From: Pseudomonas arsenicoxydans
GTDB lineage: Bacteria; Pseudomonadota; Gammaproteobacteria; Pseudomonadales; Pseudomonadaceae
Direction of reading: 5' to 3'
Length of the DNA stretch: 64,000 nt
NCBI RefSeq assembly: GCF_006438915.1
Contig: NZ_RCZE01000007.1
Coordinates: 186,001 to 250,000 of the forward strand
Below, in pieces: positions 15,882-25,100 of the stretch. A program made the position numbers and the translations under genes. Every line of letters starts with the position of its first letter. Within the stretch, counting starts at the first letter, position 1. The notes beneath the pieces were generated by a model, which was not told the DNA's origin, made no database searches, and was given only the letters and a program-made list of their open reading frames with translations.

Positions 15882-17427
15882 TGCAAAATCCCTGCTCACT
15901 GCCCTGCTGCCCCTGGTCTCTGACCTGTCCCGCGAACTGCCCGAAGGTGAGCGGTATCGACGCTTGCTCGAAACCATGCGCGCGCTGCTTCCCTGTGATG
16001 CGGCAGCCCTGCTGCGCCTTGATGGCGAATGGTTGGTGCCGTTGGCCGTCGACGGTTTGAGCACGGACACCCTGGGCCGGCGCTTCAAAATCAGCGAGCA
16101 CCCGCGATTCGAGGCCTTGCTCAGCAGCCACGGCCCGACCCGCTTCGCCGCCGACAGCGACTTGCCTGACCCTTACGATGGACTGGTCGAGGGTCTCGAC
16201 GATCATCTGGAAGTGCATGACTGCATGGGTTGCCCGCTGTTTATCGACGAGCGCCCATGGGGACTGTTGACCCTCGACGCTCTCGACCCGGAACAATTTC
16301 AGCCCATCGAACTGGACGCCCTGCAAGCCTTTGCCAGCCTCGCTGCAGCCACGGTCAACGCCGCCGAGCGTATCGAGCGCCTGGCCAACCGCGCCGAAGA
16401 CGAACACCAGCGCGCCGAGGTTTACCGTCAGGCCAACGGTCAGCAAAACCGCGAGATGATCGGCCAGAGCAAGACCCACAAACGTCTGGTGGAAGAGATC
16501 AATCTGGTGGGCGGCAGCGACCTGACCGTGCTGATCACCGGCGAAACCGGAGTCGGCAAGGAACTGGTCGCGCAGGCGATTCATGCTGCCTCCGCCCGGG
16601 CCGACAAACCGATCATCAGCCTCAATTGCGCGGCCCTGCCGGACACCCTGGTGGAGAGTGAGTTGTTCGGCCATGTGCGCGGCGCGTTCACCGGCGCGAT
16701 GAATGATCGTCGCGGCAAATTCGAACTGGCCAATGGCGGCACGCTGTTTCTTGATGAAGTCGGTGAGCTGTCACTGACGGTGCAAGCCAAGCTGCTGCGC
16801 GTCCTGCAAAGCGGGCAGCTGCAGCGCTTGGGCTCGGACAAGGAACACACGGTGGACGTGCGCCTGATCGCGGCGACCAACCGTGACCTGGCGGAAGAAG
16901 TGCGCAACGGTCGCTACCGTGCCGACTTCTACCATCGCTTGAGCGTCTACCCGTTGCTGGTGCCGGCACTGCGCGATCGCGGACGGGATGTATTGCTGCT
17001 CAGCGGCTTCTTCCTGGAGCAGAATCGCTCACGCATGGGCCTCAACAGCCTGCGCCTGAACAGCGACGCCCAGGCTGCCTTGCTGGCCTATAACTGGCCG
17101 GGGAATGTGCGGGAGCTGGAGCATTTGATTGGTCGTAGCGCGCTTAAAGCACTAGGTAATTGCAAGGATCGGCCGAAGATTCTCAGCTTGAGCGCGGCGG
17201 ATCTTGATTTGCCTACTGGCAGTGTTGAGGTGCTTACCGAACAACCAGTCGTCAGCCCTGTGACGTTGGTAGCCGGTGATCTGCGTGAAGCCACGGAGAA
17301 TTATCAGCGGCAATTGATCAGCGCTTGCCTGGAGCGACACCATAACAACTGGGCGAGCGCGGCTCGTGAGCTGGGTTTGGACCGGGCGAATTTGGGGCGC
17401 ATGGCCAAGCGGTTGGGGATGAAATAG
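15877..17427 (+). CDS. norR: Nitric-oxide-responsive sigma-54 activator NorR (FhpR-type)
   Basis: This 516-residue enhancer-binding protein has an N-terminal GAF domain (residues about 20-170, with HDCMGCPLF containing the cysteine expected near the non-heme iron site). A central AAA+ domain follows, with Walker A G222-K228 in GETGVGKE, the sigma-54 contact loop GAFTGA at 269-274 and FLDEVGELS. A Fis-type helix-turn-helix (NNWASAARELGLDRANLGRMAKRLG) ends the protein. The start at 15877 has CGGAG five bases upstream. Pseudomonads may carry two such proteins, NorR for norCB and FhpR for hmp/fhp; position next to hmp argues for the FhpR role. Confidence 0.94.
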   Translation: MTAKSLLTALLPLVSDLSRELPEGERYRRLLETMRALLPCDAAALLRLDGEWLVPLAVDGLSTDTLGRRFKISEHPRFEALLSSHGPTRFAADSDLPDPYDGLVEGLDDHLEVHDCMGCPLFIDERPWGLLTLDALDPEQFQPIELDALQAFASLAAATVNAAERIERLANRAEDEHQRAEVYRQANGQQNREMIGQSKTHKRLVEEINLVGGSDLTVLITGETGVGKELVAQAIHAASARADKPIISLNCAALPDTLVESELFGHVRGAFTGAMNDRRGKFELANGGTLFLDEVGELSLTVQAKLLRVLQSGQLQRLGSDKEHTVDVRLIAATNRDLAEEVRNGRYRADFYHRLSVYPLLVPALRDRGRDVLLLSGFFLEQNRSRMGLNSLRLNSDAQAALLAYNWPGNVRELEHLIGRSALKALGNCKDRPKILSLSAADLDLPTGSVEVLTEQPVVSPVTLVAGDLREATENYQRQLISACLERHHNNWASAARELGLDRANLGRMAKRLGMK

Positions 17428-17451
17428 CCTAATCATCAAGGTAAGTGAAAA

Positions 17452-17612
17452 CTTGTGGCGAGGGGGCTTGCCCCCGTTCGGCCGCGAAGCGGTCGTGAGA
17501 CAAGCGACCAGGTCTTTGCGGGAAAAGCTGGGAGCGCTTCGCACTCCAACGGGGGCAAGCCCCCTCGCCACAGGCAAGCCCCCTCACCACAGGCAAGCTC
17601 CCTCGCCACAGG
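17452..17612. repeat. Inverted repeat family B copy 1, right half triplicated
   Basis: CTTGTGGCGAGGGGGCTTGC at 17452 and its complement GCAAGCCCCCTCGCCACAG (17548-17573 arm) flank about 70 bases. The right half is then repeated twice more in tandem, as GCAAGCCCCCTCACCACAG and GCAAGCTCCCTCGCCACAG. It fills most of the 307-base gap between norR and cheV. Confidence 0.85.
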
Positions 17613-17734
17613 GTTCACCACTTGGCTGACGGCAGGGAATGTTTCTAAAGCCTGCCCACTACAAGTCGATAACCCGATATCGATAGTTTTTGGCAATCCC
17701 GCGATCGCCCACCACCTTTTTCCAGAAGGTACAT

Positions 17735-18637
17735 ATGTCTTCCAACAAAGCCCGCGCAGATTCACTTTCGCTTCTGCTGTTTACCTTGCGCAGCGGCAAG
17801 CTGATGGCGATCAACCTGCTCAAAGTCAGTGAAATCATCCCGTGCCCGCCGCTGACCCGGCTGCCGGAGTCGCATCCCCACGTTAAAGGCATCGCCACCC
17901 TGCGCGGTGCGTCGTTGTCGGTGATCGACCTGAGCCGTGCCATCGGCGAGCGCCCGTTGGAAGACCCGAACGGTGGCTGCCTGATCGTCACCGACGTCAG
18001 TCGCTCCAAGCAGGGCCTGCATGTTCAGGCCGTGAGCAAGATCGTCCACTGCCTGACCACCGACATCCGTCCGCCACCCTTTGGTTCCGGCGGCGTGCGC
18101 TCGTACATCACCGGCGTGACCTCGGTCGACGGTACGCTGGTGCAAGTGCTGGACATTGAAAAAGTCATCCACGGCATCGCCCCGGCACAGATCGAAACGG
18201 CCCCGACCGAACTGAGCATGGAAGACGCCGAAGTCCTGGGCAGCGCGCGCATTCTGGTGGTCGATGACAGCCAGGTCGCCCTGCAACAATCCGTGCACAC
18301 CCTGCGCAACCTCGGCCTGCAATGCCACACCGCGCGCAGCGCCAAGGAAGCCATCGACTGCCTGCTCGACCTGCAAGGTACGGCCCAGCAGATCAACCTG
18401 ATCGTCTCGGACATCGAGATGTCGGAGATGGACGGCTACGCCTTCACCCGCACCCTGCGCGAAACGCCGGACTTCTCGCACCTGTATGTGCTGCTGCACA
18501 CCTCCCTGGACAGTGCGATGAACAGCGAAAAAGCACGTTTGGCCGGGGCTAACGCGGTGCTGACCAAGTTCTCTTCGCCTGAGCTGACCAAATGCCTGAT
18601 CGAGGCGGCCAGGGCTGTCGCTGAACAAGGTCATTAA
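17735..18637 (+). CDS. cheV: CheV-type chemotaxis coupling protein (CheW + receiver)
   Basis: This 300-residue protein has an N-terminal CheW-like scaffold domain (residues about 10-160: LLLFTLRSGKLMAINLLKVSEII, GIATLRGASLSVIDLSRAIG) fused to a C-terminal receiver domain with predicted phosphoacceptor Asp226 in LIVSDIEMSEMDG. CheV couples receptors to CheA and adjusts signalling when phosphorylated. ATG 17735 is chosen for AGAAGG six bases upstream. It stands alone, far from any che cluster, as is usual for Pseudomonas CheV paralogues. The GNAT gene follows after three bases. Confidence 0.93.
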   Translation: MSSNKARADSLSLLLFTLRSGKLMAINLLKVSEIIPCPPLTRLPESHPHVKGIATLRGASLSVIDLSRAIGERPLEDPNGGCLIVTDVSRSKQGLHVQAVSKIVHCLTTDIRPPPFGSGGVRSYITGVTSVDGTLVQVLDIEKVIHGIAPAQIETAPTELSMEDAEVLGSARILVVDDSQVALQQSVHTLRNLGLQCHTARSAKEAIDCLLDLQGTAQQINLIVSDIEMSEMDGYAFTRTLRETPDFSHLYVLLHTSLDSAMNSEKARLAGANAVLTKFSSPELTKCLIEAARAVAEQGH

Positions 18638-18640
18638 GAG

Positions 18641-19123
18641 GTGGCCGAGGACTTTTGCTATTTGATGCGGCGCAACCTCGCCGAGGCTGTGCCAGCGATC
18701 GCCTGGCCTGAAGGCATCGTCCTCAGCCAATACCGCCCTGAATGGGCAGAATCCGTTCATCAGTTGATGGAATTGGGTTACCGGGACGGTGGCGGCCGCG
18801 TGCCGGCACTGGAGGTGTGGCAGCAGCGCTTTGAAACCGACCCTGAATACGATCCTGCCCTGTGTTTCATTGCGCTGGATGCCAACGGCATCGTCGGTGT
18901 ATGCCAGTGCTGGACCAGCGCCTACATCAAGAACCTGGTGGTTCACCCGCGGGCGCAACGCCTCGGGCTGGGCCGCGCATTGTTGCTGCAGGCGTTTCAC
19001 GTGTTTCAGCTACGTCGGGAAGGGTTTGTTGATTTGAAGGTCCTGGAAGACAACCTTCGGGCGCAGCGGCTGTATGAAGGTGCCGGGATGTATGTGGTCC
19101 GCCGGGAACCGGTCCCCGCCTGA
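18641..19123 (+). CDS. GNAT-family N-acetyltransferase
   Basis: This protein of about 160 residues has the GNAT acetyl-CoA core: FIALDANGIVGVCQCW (beta strands), IKNLVVHPRAQRLGLGRALLLQAF (the R-x-x-G-x-G/A pyrophosphate loop) and VLEDNLRAQRLYEGAGM. The substrate is unknown. The GTG at 18641 is the first possible start; the ATG at 18665 (MRRNLAEAV) is an equally sensible alternative. It begins three bases after the cheV stop, so the two are probably co-translated. Confidence 0.85.
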   Translation: MAEDFCYLMRRNLAEAVPAIAWPEGIVLSQYRPEWAESVHQLMELGYRDGGGRVPALEVWQQRFETDPEYDPALCFIALDANGIVGVCQCWTSAYIKNLVVHPRAQRLGLGRALLLQAFHVFQLRREGFVDLKVLEDNLRAQRLYEGAGMYVVRREPVPA

Positions 19124-19183
19124 CACACCGCCATCAAACCCTCAGGCATACTCGGCCATACAAGCCCAACGGATGCCCGAACA

Positions 19184-19510
19184 ATGAAAGCCGCCACCCT
19201 GACCTTCCTCTGCCTCACCGCCCTCGCCTCCCAGGCCCAAGCCTCCAGCCCCGACGCCTGGGCCGCCTACGACAAAGCAGTCCTCACCAGTTGCACCAAA
19301 GCCAGCGGCCTGAAAAACGCCAAGCCCGTCGGCAACCCTGCGCAATTCGATGACCGGGTCGACTACACCGCCCTCCTGCTGCAAGGCCAATACCCGCAAA
19401 AACACATGAAAGGCCAGCAAGGCACCGAGCTGTGCCTCTACAACAAGAAGACCAAAACCGCCTACGTGACCGAATGGGACTCCGTTCGCCCGACCGCCAA
19501 GGCCCAGTGA
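19184..19510 (+). CDS. Small secreted protein of unknown function
   Basis: This 108-residue protein has a clear signal peptide (MKAATLTFLCLTALASQAQA, cleavage after about residue 20). The mature part of about 88 residues has two cysteines (TSCTKASGL and ELCLYNKK) that could form one disulfide. I do not recognise the family. The TSCTKASGLKNAKPVG and TELCLYNKKTKTAYVTEWD segments look like a folded periplasmic domain. It is a separate unit between the GNAT and YkgJ-family genes. Confidence 0.8.
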   Translation: MKAATLTFLCLTALASQAQASSPDAWAAYDKAVLTSCTKASGLKNAKPVGNPAQFDDRVDYTALLLQGQYPQKHMKGQQGTELCLYNKKTKTAYVTEWDSVRPTAKAQ

Positions 19511-19593
19511 ATGGCGCATAACTTGCTTCATCGCTGAGCATTGCGGTGACAATCTGTCGCCGTTTCTTGCCCTCACATGCGGCCCGGCGATCA

Positions 19594-20343
19594 ATGAATA
19601 CAAAGTTTTCCTGCGTAGGCTGCGGCAAGTGCTGCAACGACCACCACGTTCCCCTGACCCTGGCGGAAGCCCGCATGTGGGCGGCCGATGGCGGTCAAGT
19701 GATCGTGCTGGTCGAGGGTTTTCTGGGTAACGGCCTGGGCCTGCCGGTGCAACAACGCGAACACGCCGAACGCCGCTCGGTGGTGGTTCGAAGCGGCGCG
19801 TCCGAGGCGTACGTGGCGATCACCTTTGCCGCTTATAACGTCGGTCCCTGCCGGAATCTTGACGAAGACAACCGGTGTGGCATCTACGAGCGCCGACCCC
19901 TGGTGTGCCGCATCTACCCGGCGGAAATCAACCCGCACATCCTGCTGAACACAGCGACCAAGGATTGCCCACCCGAGTCGTGGGAACAGGGCCCCGATTT
20001 GATCATCGGCGGCAAGTTGGTCGATCAGGAGCTGGCGGAGTTGATCCAGCGTTCTCGCCAGGCGGATCGCGATGACGTTCAGGCCAAGGACGCAATTTGC
20101 GGGTTGTTGGGGATTCGGACTACGGCACTTAAGGGTGACGGGTTTACCGCTTATCTGCCGGACATGAACGCGTTTGCCACGGTCATCGATCAGGTATCAG
20201 CGCAACCACTGGGGGCGACGGAGAGTGACTGGTTGTTTCATGTGTCGGGGGATGACATTGCCGGGCAAGTGCAGGCGGCGGGTGCGCAACTGGTGACTGA
20301 AGCGCCGGTGAATTATGCGTTTATTTCGTTGCGGGTGGCTTGA
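19594..20343 (+). CDS. YkgJ-family Fe/Zn cysteine-cluster protein
   Basis: This 249-residue cytosolic protein begins MNTKFSCVGCGKCCNDHH, the Cys-rich N-terminus of the YkgJ (UPF0153) family, thought to bind iron or zinc. Further family cysteines are in VGPCRNLDEDNRCGIYERRP and LVCRIYPAEIN, then TKDCPPESW. No reaction is known to me for this family. ATG 19594 is preferred to an upstream in-frame codon at 19546 because it places the cysteine motif at the N-terminus as in other members. A C-terminal extension of about 100 residues beyond the cluster domain is unassigned. Confidence 0.85.
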   Translation: MNTKFSCVGCGKCCNDHHVPLTLAEARMWAADGGQVIVLVEGFLGNGLGLPVQQREHAERRSVVVRSGASEAYVAITFAAYNVGPCRNLDEDNRCGIYERRPLVCRIYPAEINPHILLNTATKDCPPESWEQGPDLIIGGKLVDQELAELIQRSRQADRDDVQAKDAICGLLGIRTTALKGDGFTAYLPDMNAFATVIDQVSAQPLGATESDWLFHVSGDDIAGQVQAAGAQLVTEAPVNYAFISLRVA

Positions 20344-20373
20344 TCCAAGGGATGAGTTGCCTGTTATGACCCC

Positions 20374-20466
20374 TTCGCGAGCAAGCCCGCTCCCACATTA
20401 GATTTTCTTCGCGCACAAAATTTGTGTCAGATGGAGATCAAATGTGGGAGCGGGCTTGCTCGCGAA
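20374..20466. repeat. REPIN-like inverted repeat, family A copy 3
   Basis: Arms 20374-20399 and 20441-20466 are perfect complements with the GCGGGCTTGCTCGCG core; the 41-base spacer is A/T-rich. Confidence 0.9.
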
Positions 20467-20498
20467 AGCGGTAGATCAAGCACCGCAGAATCTGAAAC

Positions 20499-20756
20499 TC
20501 AGCGCTTACCCATCGAACGACGAGTACCCGGAGGCGCCGCGCCAGGCGTCTTGGTGTGGCCATTCTTAGCGCCATTCTTGTACCAAGGCTGGCTGGCGTT
20601 TTTCGCGGCCGCCAGATCACCCGGTTTGAACGGGAACTTGAACGCCGGGATGGCGGCTTTGGTTTCGCTGTCTGCGCTGGAGTCGACGCTGTCTGGCAGG
20701 TCTGCCTGGTCGTCGCTCAAAGCGTCGGCAACCGGCGGTTTTGTCGGGGAAGTCAT
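20499..20756 (-). CDS. Small conserved Pseudomonas protein of unknown function
   Basis: This 85-residue protein has an acidic N-terminal half (DALSDDQADLPDSVDSSADSE) and a basic, Gly/Lys-rich C-terminal half (KFPFKPGDLAAAKNASQPWY, then GAAPPGTRRSMGKR). From memory, proteins with this same C-terminal pattern occur in many pseudomonads, which supports it as a real gene, although no function is known to me. It has no signal peptide or membrane helix and is probably disordered in part. It faces the RND operon divergently. Confidence 0.75.
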   Translation of the reverse strand: MTSPTKPPVADALSDDQADLPDSVDSSADSETKAAIPAFKFPFKPGDLAAAKNASQPWYKNGAKNGHTKTPGAAPPGTRRSMGKR

Positions 20757-20903
20757 GAAAGCTCCGGGTGATGCACATAGAGTCGGGCCCGGTCAGCGAG
20801 CCGCGAAAGGCGGCAGTATACCTGTGTCGAGAGCTGCAAGCTTCACACCGCGCGTGAGTCCGTCGGGTTTGTGCTGGCGAACCCACCGCCGCTGAATCTC
20901 AAA

Positions 20904-20949
20904 CTGACAGCCCCGTCAGTTAGCAGTCACCTTCCTGACGGGCTGACAG
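20904..20949. promoter_or_regulatory. Palindromic elements upstream of the RND operon
   Basis: CTGACAGCCCCGTCAG (20904-20919, TGAC-N6-GTCA) and CTGACGGGCTGACAG (20935-20949) are nearly complementary to each other and lie about 60-105 bases before the adaptor start. Two TATAAA sequences follow (20952-20970). They are candidate binding sites for the heavy-metal-type regulator encoded downstream. Confidence 0.45.
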
Positions 20950-21011
20950 GGTTATAAAGAAGGGTATAAACCTGACAATACCCCAACCTCTCAGCCCGGC
21001 GCCCCACTCGC

Positions 21012-22172
21012 ATGCGAATTCAGAAAAAACCCGCCTTGATCGCAGGTCTGCTAATTGCCTTGGCAGCGCTGGGCACCTGGTACCTCGTCAAACCGGCCAC
21101 TGCCAAGCTCGCCGCCCCGACCGCCATCCCGGTGCGCGTGGTCAACGTCGTTGAGAAAGACGTGCCGCGTTATGTCAGCGGCATCGGCTCGGTGTTGTCC
21201 TTGCACAGTGTGGTGGTGCGCCCGCAGATCGACGGCATTCTCACCAAAATCCTGGTCAAGGAAGGCCAATTGGTGAATAAGGGTGACTTGCTGGCCACCA
21301 TCGACGACCGCTCGATCCGTGCCAGCCTCGATCAGGCCCGCGCCCAATTGGGCGAAAGCCAGGCGCAGCTGCAAGTGGCACTGGTCAACCTCAAGCGCTA
21401 CAAGTTGCTGAGTGTCGACGACGGGGTGTCCAAACAGACTTACGACCAGCAACAAGCGCTGGTCAACCAGCTCAAAGCCACCGCCCAAGGCAATCAGGCG
21501 TCCATCGACGCCGCTCAGGTGCAACTCTCCTACACACAGATTCACTCGCCGGTCACCGGACGCGTCGGTATTCGTACAGTCGATGAAGGCAACTTCCTGC
21601 GCATGACCGACGCCCAGGGCCTGTTCACCGTGACGCAGATCGACCCGATCGCCGTCGAGTTTTCCCTGCCGCAGCAAATGTTGCCGACCCTGCAAGGGCT
21701 GATCGGCGACCCGCAACGCGCACAAGTGAAGGCCTACATTGGCGCCGACACCGACGGTGAAACCGGCAATCTGCTGGGCGAAGGTCACTTGACCCTGATC
21801 GACAACCAGATCAACGCCAACACCGGGACCATCCGCGCCAAGGCAGAATTCAACAACCCAGGGCAGAAACTCTGGCCGGGCCTGTTGGTGACGGTAAAAA
21901 TTCAGACGGCCCTGGAGAAAGATGCGTTGGTGGTGCCGCCCACCGTCGTACAACGCGGCCTCGATCAACACTTCGTGTACCGGGTCAACGGCGACAAAGT
22001 GGAAACCGTGACCGTGCAGGTGGTTGCTCAAGGCAGCGGCCAGGACATCATCAAAGGCGTGAAACCGGGGGATGTGCTGGTCAGTGACGGCCAGTCGCGG
22101 CTCAAGCCGGGGTCGACGGTGCAGGTGATGACCGATCCGCCACAAGTGGTGCAATCGGAGCCGAAGCCATGA
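21012..22172 (+). CDS. RND efflux periplasmic adaptor (membrane fusion protein)
   Basis: This 386-residue adaptor has an N-terminal membrane anchor (ALIAGLLIALAALGTWYL), a lipoyl-like barrel (SGIGSVLSLHSVVVRPQIDG ... EGQLVNKGDLLATID), a coiled-coil hairpin (residues about 100-165, QARAQLGESQAQLQ), and beta-barrel and membrane-proximal domains ending in a proline-rich tail. It resembles MdtA/MexH-class adaptors of drug pumps. The stop overlaps the pump start (ATGA). No outer-membrane channel gene is present, so the pump probably borrows one encoded elsewhere. Confidence 0.93.
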   Translation: MRIQKKPALIAGLLIALAALGTWYLVKPATAKLAAPTAIPVRVVNVVEKDVPRYVSGIGSVLSLHSVVVRPQIDGILTKILVKEGQLVNKGDLLATIDDRSIRASLDQARAQLGESQAQLQVALVNLKRYKLLSVDDGVSKQTYDQQQALVNQLKATAQGNQASIDAAQVQLSYTQIHSPVTGRVGIRTVDEGNFLRMTDAQGLFTVTQIDPIAVEFSLPQQMLPTLQGLIGDPQRAQVKAYIGADTDGETGNLLGEGHLTLIDNQINANTGTIRAKAEFNNPGQKLWPGLLVTVKIQTALEKDALVVPPTVVQRGLDQHFVYRVNGDKVETVTVQVVAQGSGQDIIKGVKPGDVLVSDGQSRLKPGSTVQVMTDPPQVVQSEPKP

Positions 22173-25100
22173 AGGGCCACGGCTCGGTTTCTGCCTGGTG
22201 CATCGATCACCCGGTCGCCACCCTCCTGCTGACTTTTGCGCTGGTATTGCTCGGCGCCATTGCCTTCCCGCGCCTGCCGATTGCGCCGCTGCCGGAAGCG
22301 GAATTCCCGACCATTCAGGTGGCCGCGCAATTGCCCGGCGCCAGCCCGGAAACCATGGCGTCGTCGGTGGCCACGCCGCTTGAAGTGCAATTCAGCGCCA
22401 TCCCAGGCGTGACCCAGATGACGTCGAGCAGTGCCTTGGGTTCGACCAACCTGACCCTGCAATTCACCCTCGACAAAAGCATCGACACCGCCGCCCAGGA
22501 AGTCCAGGCCGCGATCAACACCGCCGCCGGCAAGCTGCCCAAGGACATGCCGACGCTACCGACCTGGCGCAAGGTCAACCCGGCCGACAGCCCGGTACTG
22601 ATCCTCAGCGTCAACTCCACGCAAATGCCCGGCACTGAGCTCAGCGACCTGGTGGAAACCCTGCTCTCGCGTCAGATCAGTCAGATCGATGGCGTAGGCC
22701 AAATCAACATCACCGGCCAGCAACGTCCGGCGATTCGCGTTCAAGCCTCGGCGGACAAACTGGCGGCCATCGGCCTGACCCTCGCCGACATACGTCTGGC
22801 GATCCAGAACACCAGCCTCAACCTGGCCAAAGGGGCGTTGTACGGCGAGTCGAGCATTTCCACGCTGTCGACCAACGACCAGTTGTTCCACCCCGAGGAA
22901 TACAGCCAGCTCATCGTTTCCTACAAGGACGGCGCCCCGGTTCATCTGAGGGATGTCGCCAAAGTCGTCAACGGTTCGGAAGATGCCTACGTTCAGGCCT
23001 GGGCCGGCGACAAGCCTGGGGTAAACCTGGTGATCTCCCGGCAACCGGGCGCGAACATCGTCGAGACGGTGGATCGTATTCAAGCCGCGTTGCCGGCCCT
23101 GGAAGCGATGCTCCCCGCCTCGGTGCAGGTCAAGGTACTGGTCGACCGCACCCAGACCATCCGCGCGTCTTTGCACGAAGTGGAAATCACCCTGCTGATC
23201 GCGATCATGCTGGTGGTGGCGGTGATGGCGCTGTTCCTGCGCCAATGGTCGGCGACACTGATCGTGTCCGCCGTATTGGGCGTTTCGCTGATCGCCAGCT
23301 TCGCGCTGATGTATGTCATGGGCTTCAGCCTGAACAACCTGACGCTGGTGGCGATTGTGGTGGCCGTGGGGTTTGTGGTCGACGATGCGATTGTGGTGGT
23401 GGAGAACATTCACCGCCACCTTGAGGCCGGCGACGGCATGCGCGAAGCGGCGATCAAGGGTGCGGGCGAGATTGGTTTTACCGTGGTCTCGATCAGTTTC
23501 TCGCTGGTGGCGGCGTTCATTCCACTGCTGTTCATGGGCGGCGTGGTCGGTCGGCTGTTCAAGGAATTCGCCCTGACCGCGACGTCGACGATCATGATTT
23601 CGGTGGTGGTATCGCTGACCCTGGCGCCGACCCTGGCTGCGCTGTTCATGCGTGCGCCGGTGCATCACGCCCACAGCAAACCGACCTTCGGCGAACGCTT
23701 GGTGACAGGTTACGAAAAACTGCTGCGCAGCGCCCTCGCCCATCAGAAATTGATGATCGGTGTGTTTGGTCTTTCCCTCTGTCTGGCCATCGTCGGTTAC
23801 ATCTTCATTCCCAAAGGCTTCTTCCCGGTGCAGGACACCGGGTTTGTCCTCGGCACCACCGAAGCTGCCGCCGATATTTCCTACGGCGACATGGTGAAAA
23901 AACACCTGGCGATGGCCGAAATCGTCGCGGCGGATCCCGCGGTTGCGGCGTTTTCCCACTCGGTCGGGGTGTCGGGCAGTAACCAGACCATCGCCAACGG
24001 CCGCTTCTGGATTTCCCTGAAAAAACGCGGCGACCGCGACGTCTCGGCCAGCCAGTTCATCGATCGGATTCGTCCGCAACTGATGAAAGTCCCCGGCATC
24101 GTGCTGTACCTGCGCGCCGGCCAGGACATCAACCTCAGCTCCGGCCCGAGCCGCGCCCAGTACCAATATGTGCTCAAGAGCAACGATGGCGCGACCCTCA
24201 GCACCTGGACCCAGCGCCTCACGGAAAAGCTGCGCGGCAACCCCGCGTTCCGCGACATTTCCAACGACCTGCAACTGGGCGGCAGCATCACTCACATCAA
24301 CATCGACCGCAGCGCCGCCGCGCGTTTCGGCCTGACCGCCAGTGACGTCGACGAAGCGCTGTACGATGCGTTTGGCCAGCGTCAGGTCAATGAATTCCAG
24401 ACCCAGATCAACCAGTACAACGTGATACTGGAACTGGACACCCAGCAACGCGGCAAGGCCGAAAGCCTTAACTATTTCTACCTGCGCTCACCGCTGAGCG
24501 GGGAAATGGTGCCGCTGTCGGCGCTGGCCAAATTTGACGCGCCCACGGTCGGCCCGTTGTCCATCGCCCACGACGGCATGTTCCCGGCCGCCAACTTGTC
24601 GTTCAACCTCGCGCCCGGCGTGGCGTTGGGCGATGCGGTGATCATGCTCAACCAGGCCAAGGCCGACATCGGCATGCCAGCGGCCATGAGCGGCAACTTC
24701 CAGGGCGCGGCGCAGGCGTTCCAGAGTTCGCTGGCCAGCCAGCCGTGGCTGATTCTGGCGGCGCTGGTGGCGGTGTACATCATTCTCGGTGTGCTTTACG
24801 AGAGCTTCGTGCATCCGCTGACCATCATCTCGACACTGCCGTCGGCGGGACTCGGGGCGGTGATCATGCTGTGGATCTGCGGCCAGGACTTTTCGATCAT
24901 GGCGTTGATCGGGCTGGTGCTGCTGATCGGTATCGTGAAGAAGAACGGCATCCTGATGATCGACTTCGCGCTGGACGCCCAGCGCAACCGTGGCTTGCCA
25001 CCGGAAGAGGCGATTTTCCAGGCCTGCATCACAAGGTTCCGGCCGATCATCATGACCACCCTCGCCGCCCTGCTCGGTGCGCTGCCGCTGATGCTCGGCT

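Noticed and set aside
17452..17612. CRISPR-like array from the tandem repeated halves
   Set aside because: The repeats are contiguous without unique spacers and are palindromic REP-type units; no cas genes are present.
22556..24448. A 630-codon minus-strand frame inside the RND pump gene
   Set aside because: It is an antisense artefact of third-position GC bias in the pump gene.
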